NCBI GenBank assembly: GCA_025677835.1
Contig: JAIXMR010000003.1
Coordinates: 248,001 to 312,000, forward strand
Origin: Sporodiniella umbellata
Taxonomy: Eukaryota > Mucoromycota > Mucoromycetes > Mucorales > Rhizopodaceae
Direction of reading: 5' to 3'
DNA: 64,000 nt
Shown: piece by piece, positions 11,856-25,032 of the stretch
Position numbering within the stretch: position 1 is the first letter of the stretch
Layout: the number at the start of each line of letters is the position of its first letter
Program-made: the position numbers and the translations under genes
Notes under the pieces: generated by a model
What the model saw: only the letters and a program-made list of their open reading frames with translations
Told to the model about the DNA's origin: nothing
The model's database searches: none

Positions 11856-13008
11856 CTGTAATTTTTTTGCGAAATGTTAATATTGATCCAGTCTACTTGA
11901 AAGTAATGTTGACTAACTATTCAAGCTTTAATTACCCAGGATAGAGGCTTATTGTATGTTGTTAAACTAGTCGGCCAAAAATCCAAATATATTCTCATCC
12001 GATCCATATCTAAGCTTACTAAATACAACTATAGAGTTTTCCGATTTAAATATTGGTATAATTTGACTCAATTAGGAAATACTATACAGTATGTATATCT
12101 ATATTTGCATAGATTGTAGTTTTCAGGTATGTGTCAGCTAAAAAGCCGCTTTTGATACGTTTACATTTTTTATTGAAGTGACATAGATATTCTCTAGTGC
12201 AAAGGTTCTAGCCTATGCTTTAAGGCAGCAATTAAAGAAAGAAAAAAGGGCTGCTATGCGACAAATTAAATTTTTGTTTACAATACAGATTTGTGGTCTC
12301 AATTTTTGTAAGCTATGTAGATAGCTAGACTATTATTCTGGTTTTGATAACGTTTGTAACACGTATTTTACCAAAGTATTTAATTGTATACTTCTACACG
12401 TAAATTTGCCATGTTGTATATATATATAGAGAGCATCTGACCCATTGATTATGGTGTTCAACTATCATCGGATGCAAAATGCAATGGTCTCTTTATCGTT
12501 TTGAAGGGTACATAATATGTTCAAAAAAGCCAGCCTCAATAAAAGTCTAGAACAAACAACATAAACTTACTAACTTTAATGGACTTTTCTTTCACAACCG
12601 GTTTTTGAATCAGATGAATCGTAGTTTGGACTAAAATGAAGCAAGCATTGGCTTTATTCTGTTTAGAAAAAGTCACGCTAAATTTGAAGTTGTTAAAGTA
12701 GCTTTTTCTAAAACTAAAAATGCTTTCTTATAAAAGGCTGTTTAGTAAATAATATTCATTCGAACAGCAGCAATCGTTTTTCAAAGCAATTGTTAGACTC
12801 TGTTTATTGTGAAGATAAAAGCTTAAGGTACAATATTAATACTTAAATATATATATATATATACAACAACAGAAAAATAGCAATTGAAATAATATACGTG
12901 ACAACGAATCTCGGAGAGACCAATTTGGTATTAGTGGAATACAATTCTATGCAATAGTCTTTAGTGAAGCTGGCTTGCTGTTTGTTGCACGAGTCACTCT
13001 ATTCCATT

Positions 13009-13042
<34 letters not shown>

Positions 13043-13105
13043 GAAAAGGAATACAAAAGTATACATAAAAATCAACCAACATGGGAACAACTATTTGTAT
13101 ACGTA

Positions 13106-13624
13106 TCAACAGAGCATTTTGCTTATACTTTTTGGTTTGTAGTTTTGACATTCCCTGTTGTTAAGGTTGGTATTCAATACATGTTCTCCCCAGCCTTTAA
13201 TGTGATAATACGGGTTACCATAAATAGACAGGTGGTTTCCAAAAACAAGACAATCTTCAACCCATTTTAATATGGTGAGAGAGCCCAAAGCGTATTTTCT
13301 GATTGTGTGATCAAAAAACTTAAAATTAATTCCCGATGGAGTCGTTATCAGATGGGAGAAAAAGTAAACGTTAATGGATTACAGCCACACCTTCAAAGAG
13401 CCTTTTGTTTCTGTTGTGTGTACACTTTATAGCCTTTGCACTTTTATTCACGCAAAACTTGCGTCAGATTCAGTAGCTCTACCAAAACTCGGAAATTTTT
13501 TGTTGTTCCCCAGCCAATTTTGTTTCTGCTTAAACTGAAATCGAGACAATTTATTTGCATAATCTCTCAGTGACTGACTTTTAGTACAGGCTGTTGCTAT
13601 TTTATCCCATCTGATATCTACACT
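13106..13624 (-). pseudogene. Stop-interrupted relic of an unknown protein, possibly a mobile element
   Basis: Two long stop-free minus-strand segments, neither with a usable start codon. 13624-13448 includes RWDKIATACTKSQSLRDYAN, a basic KQKQNWLGNNKKFPSFG segment and a TGA. 13378-13106 includes LITTPSGINFKFFDH, SLTILKWVEDCLVFG and YYHIKGWGEHVL. Tryptophan, glycine and charged residues are distributed as in folded protein, unlike the AT-biased noise of neighbouring spacers. A frame change and stops separate the pieces. A transposon-encoded protein is my guess from the basic composition and isolation; I could not name a transposase family. Confidence 0.35.
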
Positions 13625-14100
13625 TTATTTTAAAGCTTCTCCAAACTCAAAGAAAAAGAAGAGAATCCACTATCATGTATGTATTTTGTACGAAAAAGCA
13701 ATTCCTTGGTGAAAGACTTTATCAAACTGTATTTATAGAGCGGTTTTTTTTTTTTTTAAAAAAAAAAAAAAAATGAAATTCAGAAAAACAATGCCTAGAA
13801 CTTGCCGGAAGTCACACATAAAAAAAAAACAACAACAAATAGTAAAGCAGAACCCCATCATCATCTAAGAAAAGAGTGCTGAGACTTTTTTTTTTATTTT
13901 TTATTTTTAGCAATCTACAGCGTTTATTGCAGTAGCCAATGACGATCATAAAAAGTGATTTTTAAAACGGCAAAAACGAAAGAGCCTTTGTTGTTTACGA
14001 TCGATAATGGCTCAAATGCAGATACGTGAGGGATAAAAGAAAACATGGCTTAGTACTGAGCTAATAAAGCCGTTTTCTGGCTCTTGTTTTACATAAAAGA

Positions 14101-14589
14101 TTATATGACCATAATAAATTTATTTAATATACAACAATCAGTGCGTAATAGATTGGATGAAGCAGTGACTTGAACCGGTGCAATATCACTAGCAATAGAT
14201 ATGGGAGTTTTTGTTGGGGGTATACTTTCTTCTTTTTCCTTTTCTTCCTCTTCCTCATGATCTTCTTCTCTTAAACGAGAATGGATGGGAGTTGTGTGGT
14301 GTGTATTTTGTTTGTGTGAGAATTCGTCGTGATCATCTTCATCTTCTGCAGAGACCACACGTCTGTTATGTCTTTTCGTTTTTGCATTAAGAGACTCTTC
14401 AGCTTTTGATATAGTGTTACCAAGTAGTACCCTTTCTCGAAGCTGGTATTTTGGGTGGTTTCTCTTATCGTCTTTCTCAAGCTTTTTGCATCCCAAAGTG
14501 TATGCTTTATTAGCTATTTGACGAGGCGATAGATTTGCAGTAAATATGGTACATGGTGCACTTCTTTTTGGCCAATTCGGGCTTGACAT
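14101..14589 (-). CDS. Hypothetical acidic-tailed protein
   Basis: Uninterrupted frame of 162 residues starting at a clear ATG (MSSPNWPKRSAPCTIFTANL). The first 70 residues are basic; the middle has a DEDDHDEF patch and a run of about 16 mostly Glu residues with Lys (residues about 112-123), then a Ser/Thr-rich end. No membrane segment, zinc motif or known domain. The charge pattern is common in nuclear or nucleolar proteins, but that is only suggestive. It is flanked by spacers on both sides. I do not recognise it. Confidence 0.5.
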   Translation of the reverse strand: MSSPNWPKRSAPCTIFTANLSPRQIANKAYTLGCKKLEKDDKRNHPKYQLRERVLLGNTISKAEESLNAKTKRHNRRVVSAEDEDDHDEFSHKQNTHHTTPIHSRLREEDHEEEEEKEKEESIPPTKTPISIASDIAPVQVTASSNLLRTDCCILNKFIMVI

Positions 14590-16522
14590 GATGTATACTT
14601 TTATATATAATCAATTGAAGAGGGGAGGAGAGAGTAGTGCTTGTTTGTCTTCGGTCTGCTTTTATTTAGACAGGTGCTTATATTGATTATTCTGATCTTT
14701 TTTTTTTTTTTTTTTTTTTTTGAGGTTTTGGGTATAAAAAAAAAAGAGATTTCTCGCTTCTTATTTATATATGGTTTCCACGGATACAATCGGAAAGACA
14801 AACATATGAAAAGCTTTAAATAGACCTTGTGAGGGGGTATAGAGCCTTCCGAGGTGAAAACTTTTTTGAAACTCAATAAACATACAAAGTACTACTCTGA
14901 TTTGTCTGTTTTAAAAAGATCATTCCTTTAAAAGGAATAAATCTCTGTCCACGTGACCGTTTAGAGAATGAAACGAAACAGAAAAGCTCCTTTCGTTACA
15001 AACGTTCTCACTTATAGTAATAAAGCTGTTTTTATCATCCTTTTTTCCCTCAACATAAAATTCAAAAAGAGCATCAAGTTTATAGCAAGCTTTGTTGAAT
15101 CAATACCAGAGTTTTTCTGGTAATATGCCGATCATGATAGCTTCGAACATTACCTAGACTACTTTTAACCCTAGTTGATATCATTCTTCTAAAAGCCAGT
15201 AAGAAATACCTTCAAAGATATATTGGAGCCTAAAAAAAACCCCTAGTGGAAACTACATGCTATCTAACAAAGACGAAATATTGTCTCAATTCCAAACTCC
15301 CTAAAAACAAAAAACCTGATATAAAAAATTATGAAAAAGGTTCAACATAAAGTAAGACATTAACCTGCTATATATCTCTAGATAAAGCTCTCTCTAAAAG
15401 TAACCAAAGTAGTTGAATGATAAATAACTACCGTCCGAACCAAGTGGCTTCCTGTTGGTTGGCAAAGAAGTTGTAAAAGAATAAACCGATGGCTATAGCT
15501 TGGTCTTAGGGTGGAAACAGCAATCTGTGTTCAGTCACTTGGCTCGAGAATTTAATCTTTATTCTGTGCAAAAAAAGATTTCTTTGAAAAACACAAAGAG
15601 CATTTCTATTGATTTTTAACGTTACAATTTCTACATTCGCGTTGTCTATACAATAAGATGTGCGTACAAGATTTTTTTCTGTTCCTAAAATAGAAGTCTG
15701 CTTTCTGAGACTGTATCGTAAAAAACAAGTGTTCCTTTTGGTATTCTTTAATACCTAAAACAAACAATTAAACACATATGTACCTATGGCGCTGATGACA
15801 ATTGTTCGAAACTTCTGTTAATGTAACCTTGATCGTACCCTTATTTTACTCTTTTTCAATTGCATGTGCTCTATGCTAACGAAGATGCATTACGTTTCCT
15901 ATATAAAAAACCTTTGACGGTTTTATGGTTGACTGTCAATATCATATTGAATCGATGATGTAAAGGTGCAAAGTAAAACAAATAGTTCTTATGGCAATCA
16001 GTCGCGCCGTATAACTTTTCAACTTGTGTTTTTTGTTAGGTTGAAGGCCACTAAAGTAGAAAAAAACAAAAAAAGTAAAAGGCTACTGCAAAAAACAAAA
16101 TGTACAGATTTTTTCCTTTTTTTTTTTTTAAGAAGCACTAATAAAGCTACATTCTAATATGGTAAGACAAGAGTTAGTCGTTTTTATGATTTTTATCAAG
16201 AGCGTTGAAAACGAGTTGGTTTGGTTACTAGATAATCCTTTCTTCTTTGCATCTTTTTTTCTTCATAACAAAGAGGTGGTTTTTTCTGTATCTATATGTA
16301 CTGAGAGTGTTGTTAGAATAACTGGTTATACACATATGACTCTGTAGGCAAATGGCAGACAAACTTTGGATTCCTTACTAACGACAAACGAAGCCCTTCA
16401 ATTAACTCCGCATCGAGATGACGCAGACATTTTGAAACGCGCAATCATTTCAATTTTATAGCTTTCTTCTTGTACATCTTTTTTTTTTTTTTTTACAAAA
16501 AAAATCAATATACGCATCAATA
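14590..16522. other. Intergenic spacer
   Basis: AT-rich spacer with a T23 run near 14698-14721. On the minus strand 15545-15433 is open apart from one stop and reads DQAIAIGLFFYNFFANQQEA after it, a faint coding trace. The 62-codon frame at 16159-16347 on the plus strand has an ATG but no recognisable content and is not called. 16440-16522 is the RPT6 upstream region. Confidence 0.4.
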
Positions 16523-17867
16523 ATGAAAAAAGAGGGAATCAAGTCGTATTATCAATCTAAAATTGAGGACTGTGAGTTAATACTAAACGAAAAGTCTCAA
16601 GATTTACGTCGTTTGGAAGCACAAAGAAACGCTTTAAACGCCAAAGGTAACATTGAACCACGTCTCCACGAACCGTAATGCTTACCCATTTCATTCTATA
16701 GTACGCCTTTTGAAAGAGGAACTTCAACTGCTACAAGAGCCAGGCTCTTATGTTGGTGAGGTGGTGAAAGTAATGGGCAAAAAGAAAGTTTTGGTCAAGG
16801 TAATAAGAAAACGAATCTTCTTGTCGTAAACTAATTTTTCAAAGGTTCATCCTGAGGGCAAATTTGTTGTCGACATTGGCTCAGACATCGATCTTGCTCA
16901 ACTTACACCTACAACACGTGTCGCTCTTCGTAATGACTCTTATCAACTACACAAAGTATTACCCAACAAGATTGATCCCCTTGTTTCTCTCATGATGGTC
17001 GAAAAAGTACCCGATTCAACATACGAAATGGTAGGTGGTTTAGATCAGCAAATTAAGGAAATCAAGGAGGTGATTGAATTGCCTGTTAAACATCCCGAAT
17101 TGTTCGAGGCTCTTGGTATTGCTCAACCTAAGGGTGTCCTTCTTTATGGTCCTCCCGGTACAGGTAAAACTCTTTTGGCAAGAGCAGTAGCCCATCATAC
17201 CGACTGTCGTTTTATTCGCGTGTCTGGTTCCGAATTGGTACAGAAATATATTGGTGAAGGTAGCAGAATGGTTCGTGAATTGTTTGTCATGGCAAGGTAA
17301 AGCTAACAAAACCAAAAAAAAAAAAAAAAAAAAAAAGATTGGATATTGAACGCAGCATATAGAGAGCATGCACCTTCAATCATTTTTATGGATGAAATCG
17401 ATTCTATTGGCTCAGCCCGTATGGAAAGTGGAGGAGGAGGAGATTCTGAAGTGCAAAGAACTATGTTAGAACTATTAAACCAGTTGGATGGTTTTGAAGC
17501 AACAAAAAACATCAAGGTCATTATGGCTACGAATCGTATAGATATTTTAGACCCTGCATTACTACGTCCTGGTCGTATTGATCGTAAGATTGAATTCCCA
17601 CCACCAAGCGAAGAAGCTCGTGCAGACATTTTAAAGATTCACTCTCGTAAAATGAACTTGACAAGAGGAATTAACCTTCGTAAGATTGCCGAAAAAATGA
17701 GCGGAAGTAGTGGTGCTGAAGTCAAGGCTGTTTGTACAGAAGCTGGTATGTTTGCTTTGCGCGAACGTCGTGTTCACGTCACTCAAGAAGATTTCGAAAT
17801 GTCTGTTGCAAAGGTTATGAAGAAGGATTCAGATGCCAACACAAGTTTGAAGAAGCTTTGGAAATAA
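16523..17867 (+). CDS. RPT6: 26S proteasome regulatory particle ATPase RPT6
   Basis: Four exons (16523-16646, 16702-16799, 16845-17296, 17363-17867) join in phase to 392 residues, close to the usual 400. The N-terminal coiled coil ([15 protein letters not shown]) leads into the OB domain ([20 protein letters not shown]), then the AAA+ domain with Walker A GPPGTGKT, Walker [10 protein letters not shown], the [20 protein letters not shown] segment and the arginine-finger block LRPGRIDRK. The C-terminus ends KKLWK. These features match RPT6/SUG1 rather than the other five RPT subunits. The protein is one of six ATPases that unfold ubiquitinated substrates and feed them to the 20S core. The third intron contains an A22 tract. 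Confidence 0.97.
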
Positions 17868-18831
17868 ACTATATACTTTTTTTTCTTACAAAATGTGTCA
17901 TCTATTTTGAGTTGGTCTTGATATAAATTAATTATCGTATAATCTTGTGTGACCTACAAAAAAACTAATAATGTACTTAAGCCGTCAAAAAAAAAAAAAG
18001 GATGCCTTGTTTATACAAATACGTACTTTTCATATCTGAGTTAGTATAACCAGCAAAAAACGCAGGTTGAAATATCTGAGTCTTAAATCGACTGTTGATT
18101 TCACTGCATGATGTGTAACCATCGAAGTCTATCACATTTGACCATGAAATGGGTTATTGCATGCGTTTGATCAGCACTCAATCACGTATAAAAAGTAGAG
18201 CCAGCGACTGTCAAGCCATAAGCGCAACAAAAGCAGAGAGGGAGAGAGAGAGGCTATTTGTCTTTGTACTAGTGATGACGTTAGTGACGCGTTATGGGTT
18301 AAAGTGTTTGTTTACATTACCCCCCTTTTCGACCAACTATTTTGACGTGTCAAAGACTGCAGGTAACATAAGCTATTAATGTTGCCTATTATACAGATGA
18401 GCAGTGAATAACACCTAAAAGCTCTCTTTTTTGGACAAAAAAAACATGTCATTACATTTAAGGCGATTGGTATTATAATATGAACTTGTATTGTCAATAT
18501 CAGCTCAAACGCACATGTAACACAATACATATTGTGTTTACTTTGGGCTGTTGATCCATTATCGCCGTAAGCGATAGAGATCGCTTTAACTAATGACTGT
18601 AACTCGCACTGTGTAGCTTGTGAGCTCAGCGTTTTTTTTTTCTTTATAAAAAGCAGAACAAAACCAAAAGACCTAAAAGACATGGTTCTTACAAAGTCGG
18701 AACAAATATTTCACGCGGTTTTTTTAGTGTTTGTGGAAAGTGTTTTCTTACACAACCAATGTGACTTAACCCTTTTTTCGCTCCCTTAATTTTTTTTTTT
18801 TTTTTTTGTATTTTGATAGCTTTTAACAAAA
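17868..18831. other. Spacer between RPT6 and the M16 peptidase
   Basis: Contains A/T tracts and a short GAGA run near 18236-18252. Nothing coding supported on either strand. The last 50 bases, with a T17 run, lie just before the M16 peptidase start codon. Confidence 0.45.
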
Positions 18832-21800
18832 ATGGTATCGATAGTAGACTGGCAAGAACGCGGAGGGTATTCGGTTTATACACAACTTTTAGAAAAACCT
18901 GCCAGCGACAAGAGAGATTATCGTTTGCTGAAGCTTGCCAATGAACTCCAAGTATTGCTCATTAGTGATCCCGAAGCTGATCGAGCTAGTGCTGCGTTAG
19001 ATGTACACGTTGGCAGCCTAAGCGATCCCGTAAGACCTTATTGAAAAAAGTAGCAACCAAAGAGTATAACAAGACTTATGTTTTTATTTACATGTGCCTC
19101 TCAAAAAAAAAAAAAAAAAAAAGGAAAACTTACAAGGCTTAGCCCATTTTTGTGAACACTTGTTGTTTATGGGCACTAAAAAGTACCCAAAAGAAAACGA
19201 TTACTACAGCTACCTCTCAGAACACTCTGGTAACTAAAACAGTGTCCGACAAAAAAAAAAAAAAAAAAAAAAAAAAACCAAGACAGAAAAAAAGCTAACT
19301 TATCTTTCTTTCAAGGCCACGCTAATGCTTATACAGCCACTGTTAACACCAACTATTTTTTCGAAATTGGGCATCAATGGCTTGAAGGAGCTTTGGATCG
19401 TTTTTCGCACTTTTTTATTGACCCTCTTTTTTCAGAAAGCTGTACCGAAAGAGAACTAAGAGCTGTGGATTCGGAACACAAAAAGAATCTGCAATCCGAT
19501 TGCTGGCGAATCGCCCAAGTAGAAAAGACGCTGAGCGACCCAAGTCATCCTTGGCATTTGTTTGAAACCGGCAATCTGGAAACGCTCATGGATCGACCTA
19601 AGCAGCTGGGATTGGACGTTAGACAGGAATTGCTTAAATTTCACGACACATACTACTCAGCTAATATTATGAAACTCGTAGTTGTAGGCCGTGGTAAGTG
19701 AGTTGTTTTCTACTCCAAAAAAAAAAAAAGTCGCTCAGTTCTTTTCAAGAATCATTGGATCAGTTAACAAAGTGGGTTGTGGAGATGTTTTCAAGTGTGC
19801 CCAACAAGAATATCGTAGTTCCCTCTTTTCCAGGGCATCCTCTCACCAAAAATGAACTTTCCAAACAAATCTTTGTCAAGTCAGTCAAGAGAAATCGTAC
19901 TTTGGAAATTACTTTTCCATTTCCTGAGCAAACCTCCTATTATGAATCGCAAGTAACGTCACTCAAAACGTCAAAAGAAATTTTATACTAAGCTTGTTTT
20001 TTTTTTTTTTTCCAAAAAAAAAAAAAAAGCCTGCAAATTACCTAGCACACCTCACAGGTCATGAGGGACCAGGTTCAATTCTGTCCTATTTAAAGAAAAA
20101 AGCATGGGCCACCTCATTAAGTTCCGGTGTGTCTTATGGCGGTGTTGGATTTGCTTTTTTTCATTTTAGTGTTGAATTGACTGAACGAGGATTATGTAAG
20201 TTTATAGCGCAAAGCTTTTTTTAAAAAAAAAAAAATAGCATAGCTTTCGATTGAGAGATATCAACTTTGATCTCGTTTGATAGCTCATTATGAAGATATT
20301 GTTGTTTCGTTCTTTGAATACATTCAGTTGATTCAATCCAAAGGGGTTCAACAGTGGATTTTTGATGAAATTAAATCGTTGGCTGAAATCGAGTTCCGAT
20401 TCCTTGAGCAGTGCACGCCTTCGCAATACACTTCTTATCTCAGTCAGCAGATGCAAGAAAGCTATCCTCGTCAGTGGGTTATCAGTGGAAGCTCTTTACT
20501 TAGAAAATACGATCCAGCTGCTATTGAGAGTCACCTTCAGTTGTTAAGACCTGATAATTTTAGATTAACGCTGGCCTGTCAAGAATTTCCTCATGGTATT
20601 CAATGCAATAAAGTAGAGAGATGGTACTCTACTGAATATGATGTATTGGATTTAAGAAAAGAATTAGTAGAGGTATATTTTGTTCGTTTTCTATGGCCAA
20701 TATATGCTCATAGAAAAATCATAGAGACTGGCTTCTATTACTTTAAATCCAGAATTTACCTTGCCTGCTGTCAACGAATTTATTCCTACCCGATTGGAAG
20801 TAGGAAAGCAAGAGGAAAAGAAAAAAGAGCCTGACTTGATACAGGATACGCCTACTACAAAGATATGGTACAAAAGAGACGATACTTTTTGGATTCCTAA
20901 AACCAATGTTTGGATTTGCTTTAAAAACCCTTTGACGTTTGCTACGCCACGACATGCGGTTATGCTCGCGTAAGCTAAGCACATGGACGAAACCGACGGT
21001 TGCTAAACCCTCTTATAGGCTGTATATCGGATTGCTTTCCGACTCACTCACTGAATTTTCATACAATGCTGAGGTTGCTGGGCTAAACTACTATCTTACA
21101 CAAGAGCCTGAAGGCATCGTTGTAAGACAGAACCAGAATTGCAATGATAGGATTCTAATGTATGCTTTATAGCTTTTTGTAGGTGGATTTAGTCATAAGC
21201 TTCGTTTGCTGCTAAAGAAAGTAGTATCAAGAATGAAAGATCTCACTTTAAAACAAGACCGATTCGACATGGTAAAGGATGAGTTAACAAGAGAATACGA
21301 AAATTTCTTTTTGGAAGCCCCTTTCCAACATGCAACCTACTACTTGTCCTATGCATTGAGTAATCGTAAATGGACTTGTGAAGATCTGATGAGTGAGCTG
21401 AAAGAGATTGAATTGGAAGATCTACAGGCCTATATTCCTTTGGTTTTGTCAACCTTACAGACTGAAGCACTTGTACATGGCTCAATGGAACAAGAAACTG
21501 CCATGGAAATGCTGGACGATGTTCAGACTGTATTGACACCTCGTCCTTTGACACCAAATCAACTCATGGGGGCACGGGCTGCCATTTTGCCAGAAGGACA
21601 GCACTTTGTACATGCCTTAGCTGTTCAGGACAGTCGTGAGGTGAATTCTTCCATTGCTTACTACAGTCAAGTGTGCGATGTAAGGGAGATTGAAAAGCGA
21701 TGTCACCTTTCTTTGTTGGCGCAGATTGCACAAGAGCCCTGTTTCAACCAGCTTCGAACCCAAGAGCAATTGGGCTATATTGTCTTTAGCGGCCTCAAAG

Positions 21801-22513
21801 GACAACATAGCCTTTTAGGTTTCCGAGTCGTTGTACAGAGCGAAAGAGACCCGGTGTATTTAGAAAACCGAGTGCTTGAATTTTTGGACTCACTCCGAAA
21901 GACTATCGAGGATATGAGCGAGAGCGAATACCAGTCCCAGCTAGACTCTTTGATTGCTGAAAAGCAAGAACGGTTCAAAAATATGCTAGAGGAGGGATAT
22001 AAATATTGGTCCCATATCATGTCGGGATACTATGAATATAACGATGTTGAAGTGGATGTAGCCATGTTGAAAACATTAACCAAAACCTCCCTACTCGCAT
22101 TTTACGACTGTATGATTGCCCCTCACTCTTCGCGTACCTTCTCTGTCCACCTCAAGTCCCAAAAGATTCCTAGTTTGCAAAAACCCTCTCTAACGGTTGA
22201 AAATATTTATCCTATTTTAAAGTTCCTAAATCGTGTCGATATCACACAGGATGTTTTCCAAGAATGGGTTATCGCTCACGTAGGCGAAGGTGCTCAGTTC
22301 GCATCCGAGTCACAGCTTACTGAATTCTTAGAGGATAAGAAAATTGATACAGAGAGCGTGCTTGAAAAAGTCTATCAAGGACATAGCAGTCTATCTCAAA
22401 GAGACCATACCAAGCTACCTAGTAACTATCGTACTGTGATTAACTTGGTGGACTTTCACAAAAGTATGCCTTTATCAGCGGCTGCAGTGCCTGTTAATAG
22501 TCCTTATTTTTAA
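18832..22513 (+). CDS. Insulysin-type M16A metallopeptidase (insulin-degrading enzyme homologue)
   Basis: Nine exons (18832-19029, 19124-19229, 19316-19693, 19750-19952, 20030-20195, 20284-20672, 20725-20969, 21019-21121, 21173-22513) join in phase to 1042 residues, the usual size for insulin-degrading enzymes. The inverted zinc motif HFCEH sits at the start of exon 2 ([14 protein letters not shown]), with the downstream glutamate in [12 protein letters not shown]. The C-terminal half has the non-catalytic M16 repeats with [20 protein letters not shown], diagnostic of this subfamily. Fungal homologues include Ste23/Axl1, which process the a-factor precursor and degrade peptides. No signal peptide is seen, consistent with a cytosolic or organellar enzyme. 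Introns 1 and 4 end in long poly(A) tracts directly before AG. Confidence 0.95.
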
Positions 22514-23093
22514 AATACTGACATTCGGATAGCGTATTTTCTTCGTATGTATTTGTGTATATCAACATTTGCTATTCGAAAATATATAAAGAATTGTGAT
22601 TATTATTACCAACGAGGAGTGAGCTAGGCGGTGTTTTTTTTTTTTTTCTTGACTACTAACCAAACACCGACAAAGTTAAAAAAAACACGTAAAGTTTTTG
22701 ACAGCAAAGATCATTTTTACTGTTCATGTAAAAACAACCGCCCCTTTAATTTAAAAAAGCAAACTGAGAGAATAGATATGAAAGCTTAGTATATTTCTAA
22801 AACGGTTCTATGCCTTTATGTTTGTATTTTATGTTTGTGGACTATTCTTGCCTCCATGTTTTTCTTTTCTGCTTTTGACTTGAGTTAGAGAACTCCGCTT
22901 ATTCAATTTTTTTTTAAAAGAGCTCTCTTCGAAATTTTTTTTTTTGAACATACACGCTCGGGAGACCTCCTTTTCGCCAGTTCTATTTTTTTTTTTTTAA
23001 TCTCTTTTGTCTCCATCTTATTTTTTCTTTTTGCTGAATTCTATAGAAAAATAAAATGTAAAATAAGGAGAACCTGAATATAGCAAGGGCTGA
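22514..23093. other. Spacer between the M16 peptidase and CCT6
   Basis: Contains the M16 3' end, three T-runs (22634-22648, 22906-22945, 22987-22999) and the CCT6 promoter region. No coding evidence. Confidence 0.5.
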
Positions 23094-25032
23094 ATGACAT
23101 GGAGTACTTACATTTTCTCTAGGTCCTCCTCTGCCCTGAAAGTCATCAATCCTAACTCGGATGTCGCAAGACGTGGGCAAGCACTTCAACTTAATATTAC
23201 TGCTGCGATCGGTTTACAAGAAGTATTGAGATCCAATCTGGGCCCTAGAGGTACCATTAAAATGTAAAGTAGAACATACAAAGACAGCATAAAAATAACG
23301 TGTTTATAAAAAAAAAATTAATCATCATCTTAGGTTGGTAGATGGCGGTGGGTCTATTAAATTAACCAAAGATGGCAAAGTTTTATTAAACGAAATGGTA
23401 AGTTGTTTAGAAAGCAAAAGCTTTGTTTCTTTTTTTTTAAAAAAAAGAAAGGGCAAATGGGGTTGTTTCTAAAAAAAAAAACGAATTCTTGTAGCAAATC
23501 CAACATCCTACTGCTGCAATGATTGCTAAGGCTGCTACTGCTCAAGATGAAATCACTGGTGATGGCACTACTTCTATTGTTTTGAAAGTAGGTGAGCTTC
23601 TCAAACAAGCCGAACGTTACATCTCTGAAGGTCTTCATCCTCGTGTCATTACTGAAGGTTACGATCTCGCCAAAAAAGAATCTCTCAACGTAATCATTTT
23701 AGCATTCTTATTATTGTTGGCAGGTGTCTTATACTTTTTTTGTAGTTTTTGGAACAATTCAAGTTGAATCAAGAACAAGTTGATCGTGAATTGCTTGTGT
23801 CTGTTGCCCGTACATCGCTCCGCACCAAGGTTCATCGCGTGTTGGCTGATGCTTTAACTGAAGCTGTTGTGGACGCTGTGTTGGCTATTCGTCGTGAAGG
23901 CGAACCTATTGATTTGCACATGGTAGAGATTATGAAGATGCAACATCGCACTGACACCGAGTCACGTTTGATTCGCGGTCTTGTGCTCGACCACGGAGCA
24001 CGTCACCCTGATATGCCCAAGCGTATTAAAGATGCCTTTGTGCTTACGCTAAATGTCAGTTTAGAATACGAAAAGTCTGAAATCAACTCTGGTTTCTTCT
24101 ACTCCACCCCAGAGCAACGCGACAAGTTGATTGAAAGTGAACGTAAGCACGTGGACGATAAAGTACGTCGTTTGGTAGAGTTTAAAAACGAGGTATGCAG
24201 TGGCGAACATGCCGGACGCGGATTTGTCATTATCAACCAAAAGGGCATTGATCCTCTCTCGCTCGATCTTTTGGCCAAACACGGTATTCTTGCCTTGCGT
24301 CGTGCCAAAAGAAGAAACATGGAACGTCTTCAATTGGTCTGTGGTGGTATTGCACAAAACTCAGTAGATGACTTGACACCCGAAGTGTTGGGCTATGCTG
24401 GTTTGGTACACGAACAAGTTTTAGGTGAAGACAAGTTTACATTTGTAGAAGAAGTCAAGGACCCTTACAGCGTCACCCTTTTGCTCAAGGGCCCCAACCC
24501 TCATACAATTCAACAAACAAACGACGCTGTCCGTGACGGTCTCCGTGCGGTCAAGAACGCTATTGAAGACAAGTCCGTCATCCCCGGTGGTGGTGCCTTT
24601 GAAGTCGCTCTGGCTCAACACTTGATCAAATACAAAAAAGAAGTCAAGGGTCGTGCCAAGATGGGTGTCCAAGCCTTTGCAGATGCTATGCTGATCATAC
24701 CCAAGGTTTTGGCTCAAAATGCTGGCTTCGATGTGCAAGACGTGATCGTAGCTTTGCAGGTAAAATGCTTTCCCTTTATTCTTAAACCAATGAATTCTTT
24801 ATCTAACCTCTTTCTTGATGTTTAGGATGAACACTCAGAAGGCCACGTTGTAGGTGTTGATTTGAAGACAGGAGAGACAATGGACCCCAAATTAGAAGGT
24901 GTCTGGGATAACTATAGAGTTCACCGTCACATGCTTCACTCTTGTTCTGTTATTGCCAGCAATCTCTTGTTGGTTGATGAAATGATGCGTGCTGGTAGAA
25001 CATCATTGAAGGGTCCTCAGCTTGGGGAATAA
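23094..25032 (+). CDS. CCT6: Cytosolic chaperonin subunit zeta, CCT6
   Basis: Exons 23094-23263, 23334-23397, 23495-23689, 23746-24759 and 24826-25032 join in phase to 549 residues. Diagnostic group II chaperonin sequences are [21 protein letters not shown], the ATP-binding [17 protein letters not shown] and the C-terminal [31 protein letters not shown] near the N-terminus and the [12 protein letters not shown] segment point to the zeta subunit. CCT6 is one of eight subunits of TRiC, which folds actin, tubulin and other cytosolic proteins. The in-frame ATG at 23094 gives about ten residues more than usual ([10 protein letters not shown] before SSSALKV); an upstream exon with a closer ATG is possible but not found. 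Transcription converges with the PQ-loop gene; a CAATAAA lies 20 bases after the stop. Confidence 0.95.

Larger units (their letters stand above)
10860..14100. other. Gene-poor region with two decayed patches
   Basis: About 3.2 kb without an intact gene. It contains the coding-like fragments listed separately at 11401-11855 and 13106-13624, an AT dinucleotide run near 12848-12861, a T-run at about 13013-13042, and a T14-A18 tract near 13744-13774. The remainder shows nothing I can support. Confidence 0.45.
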
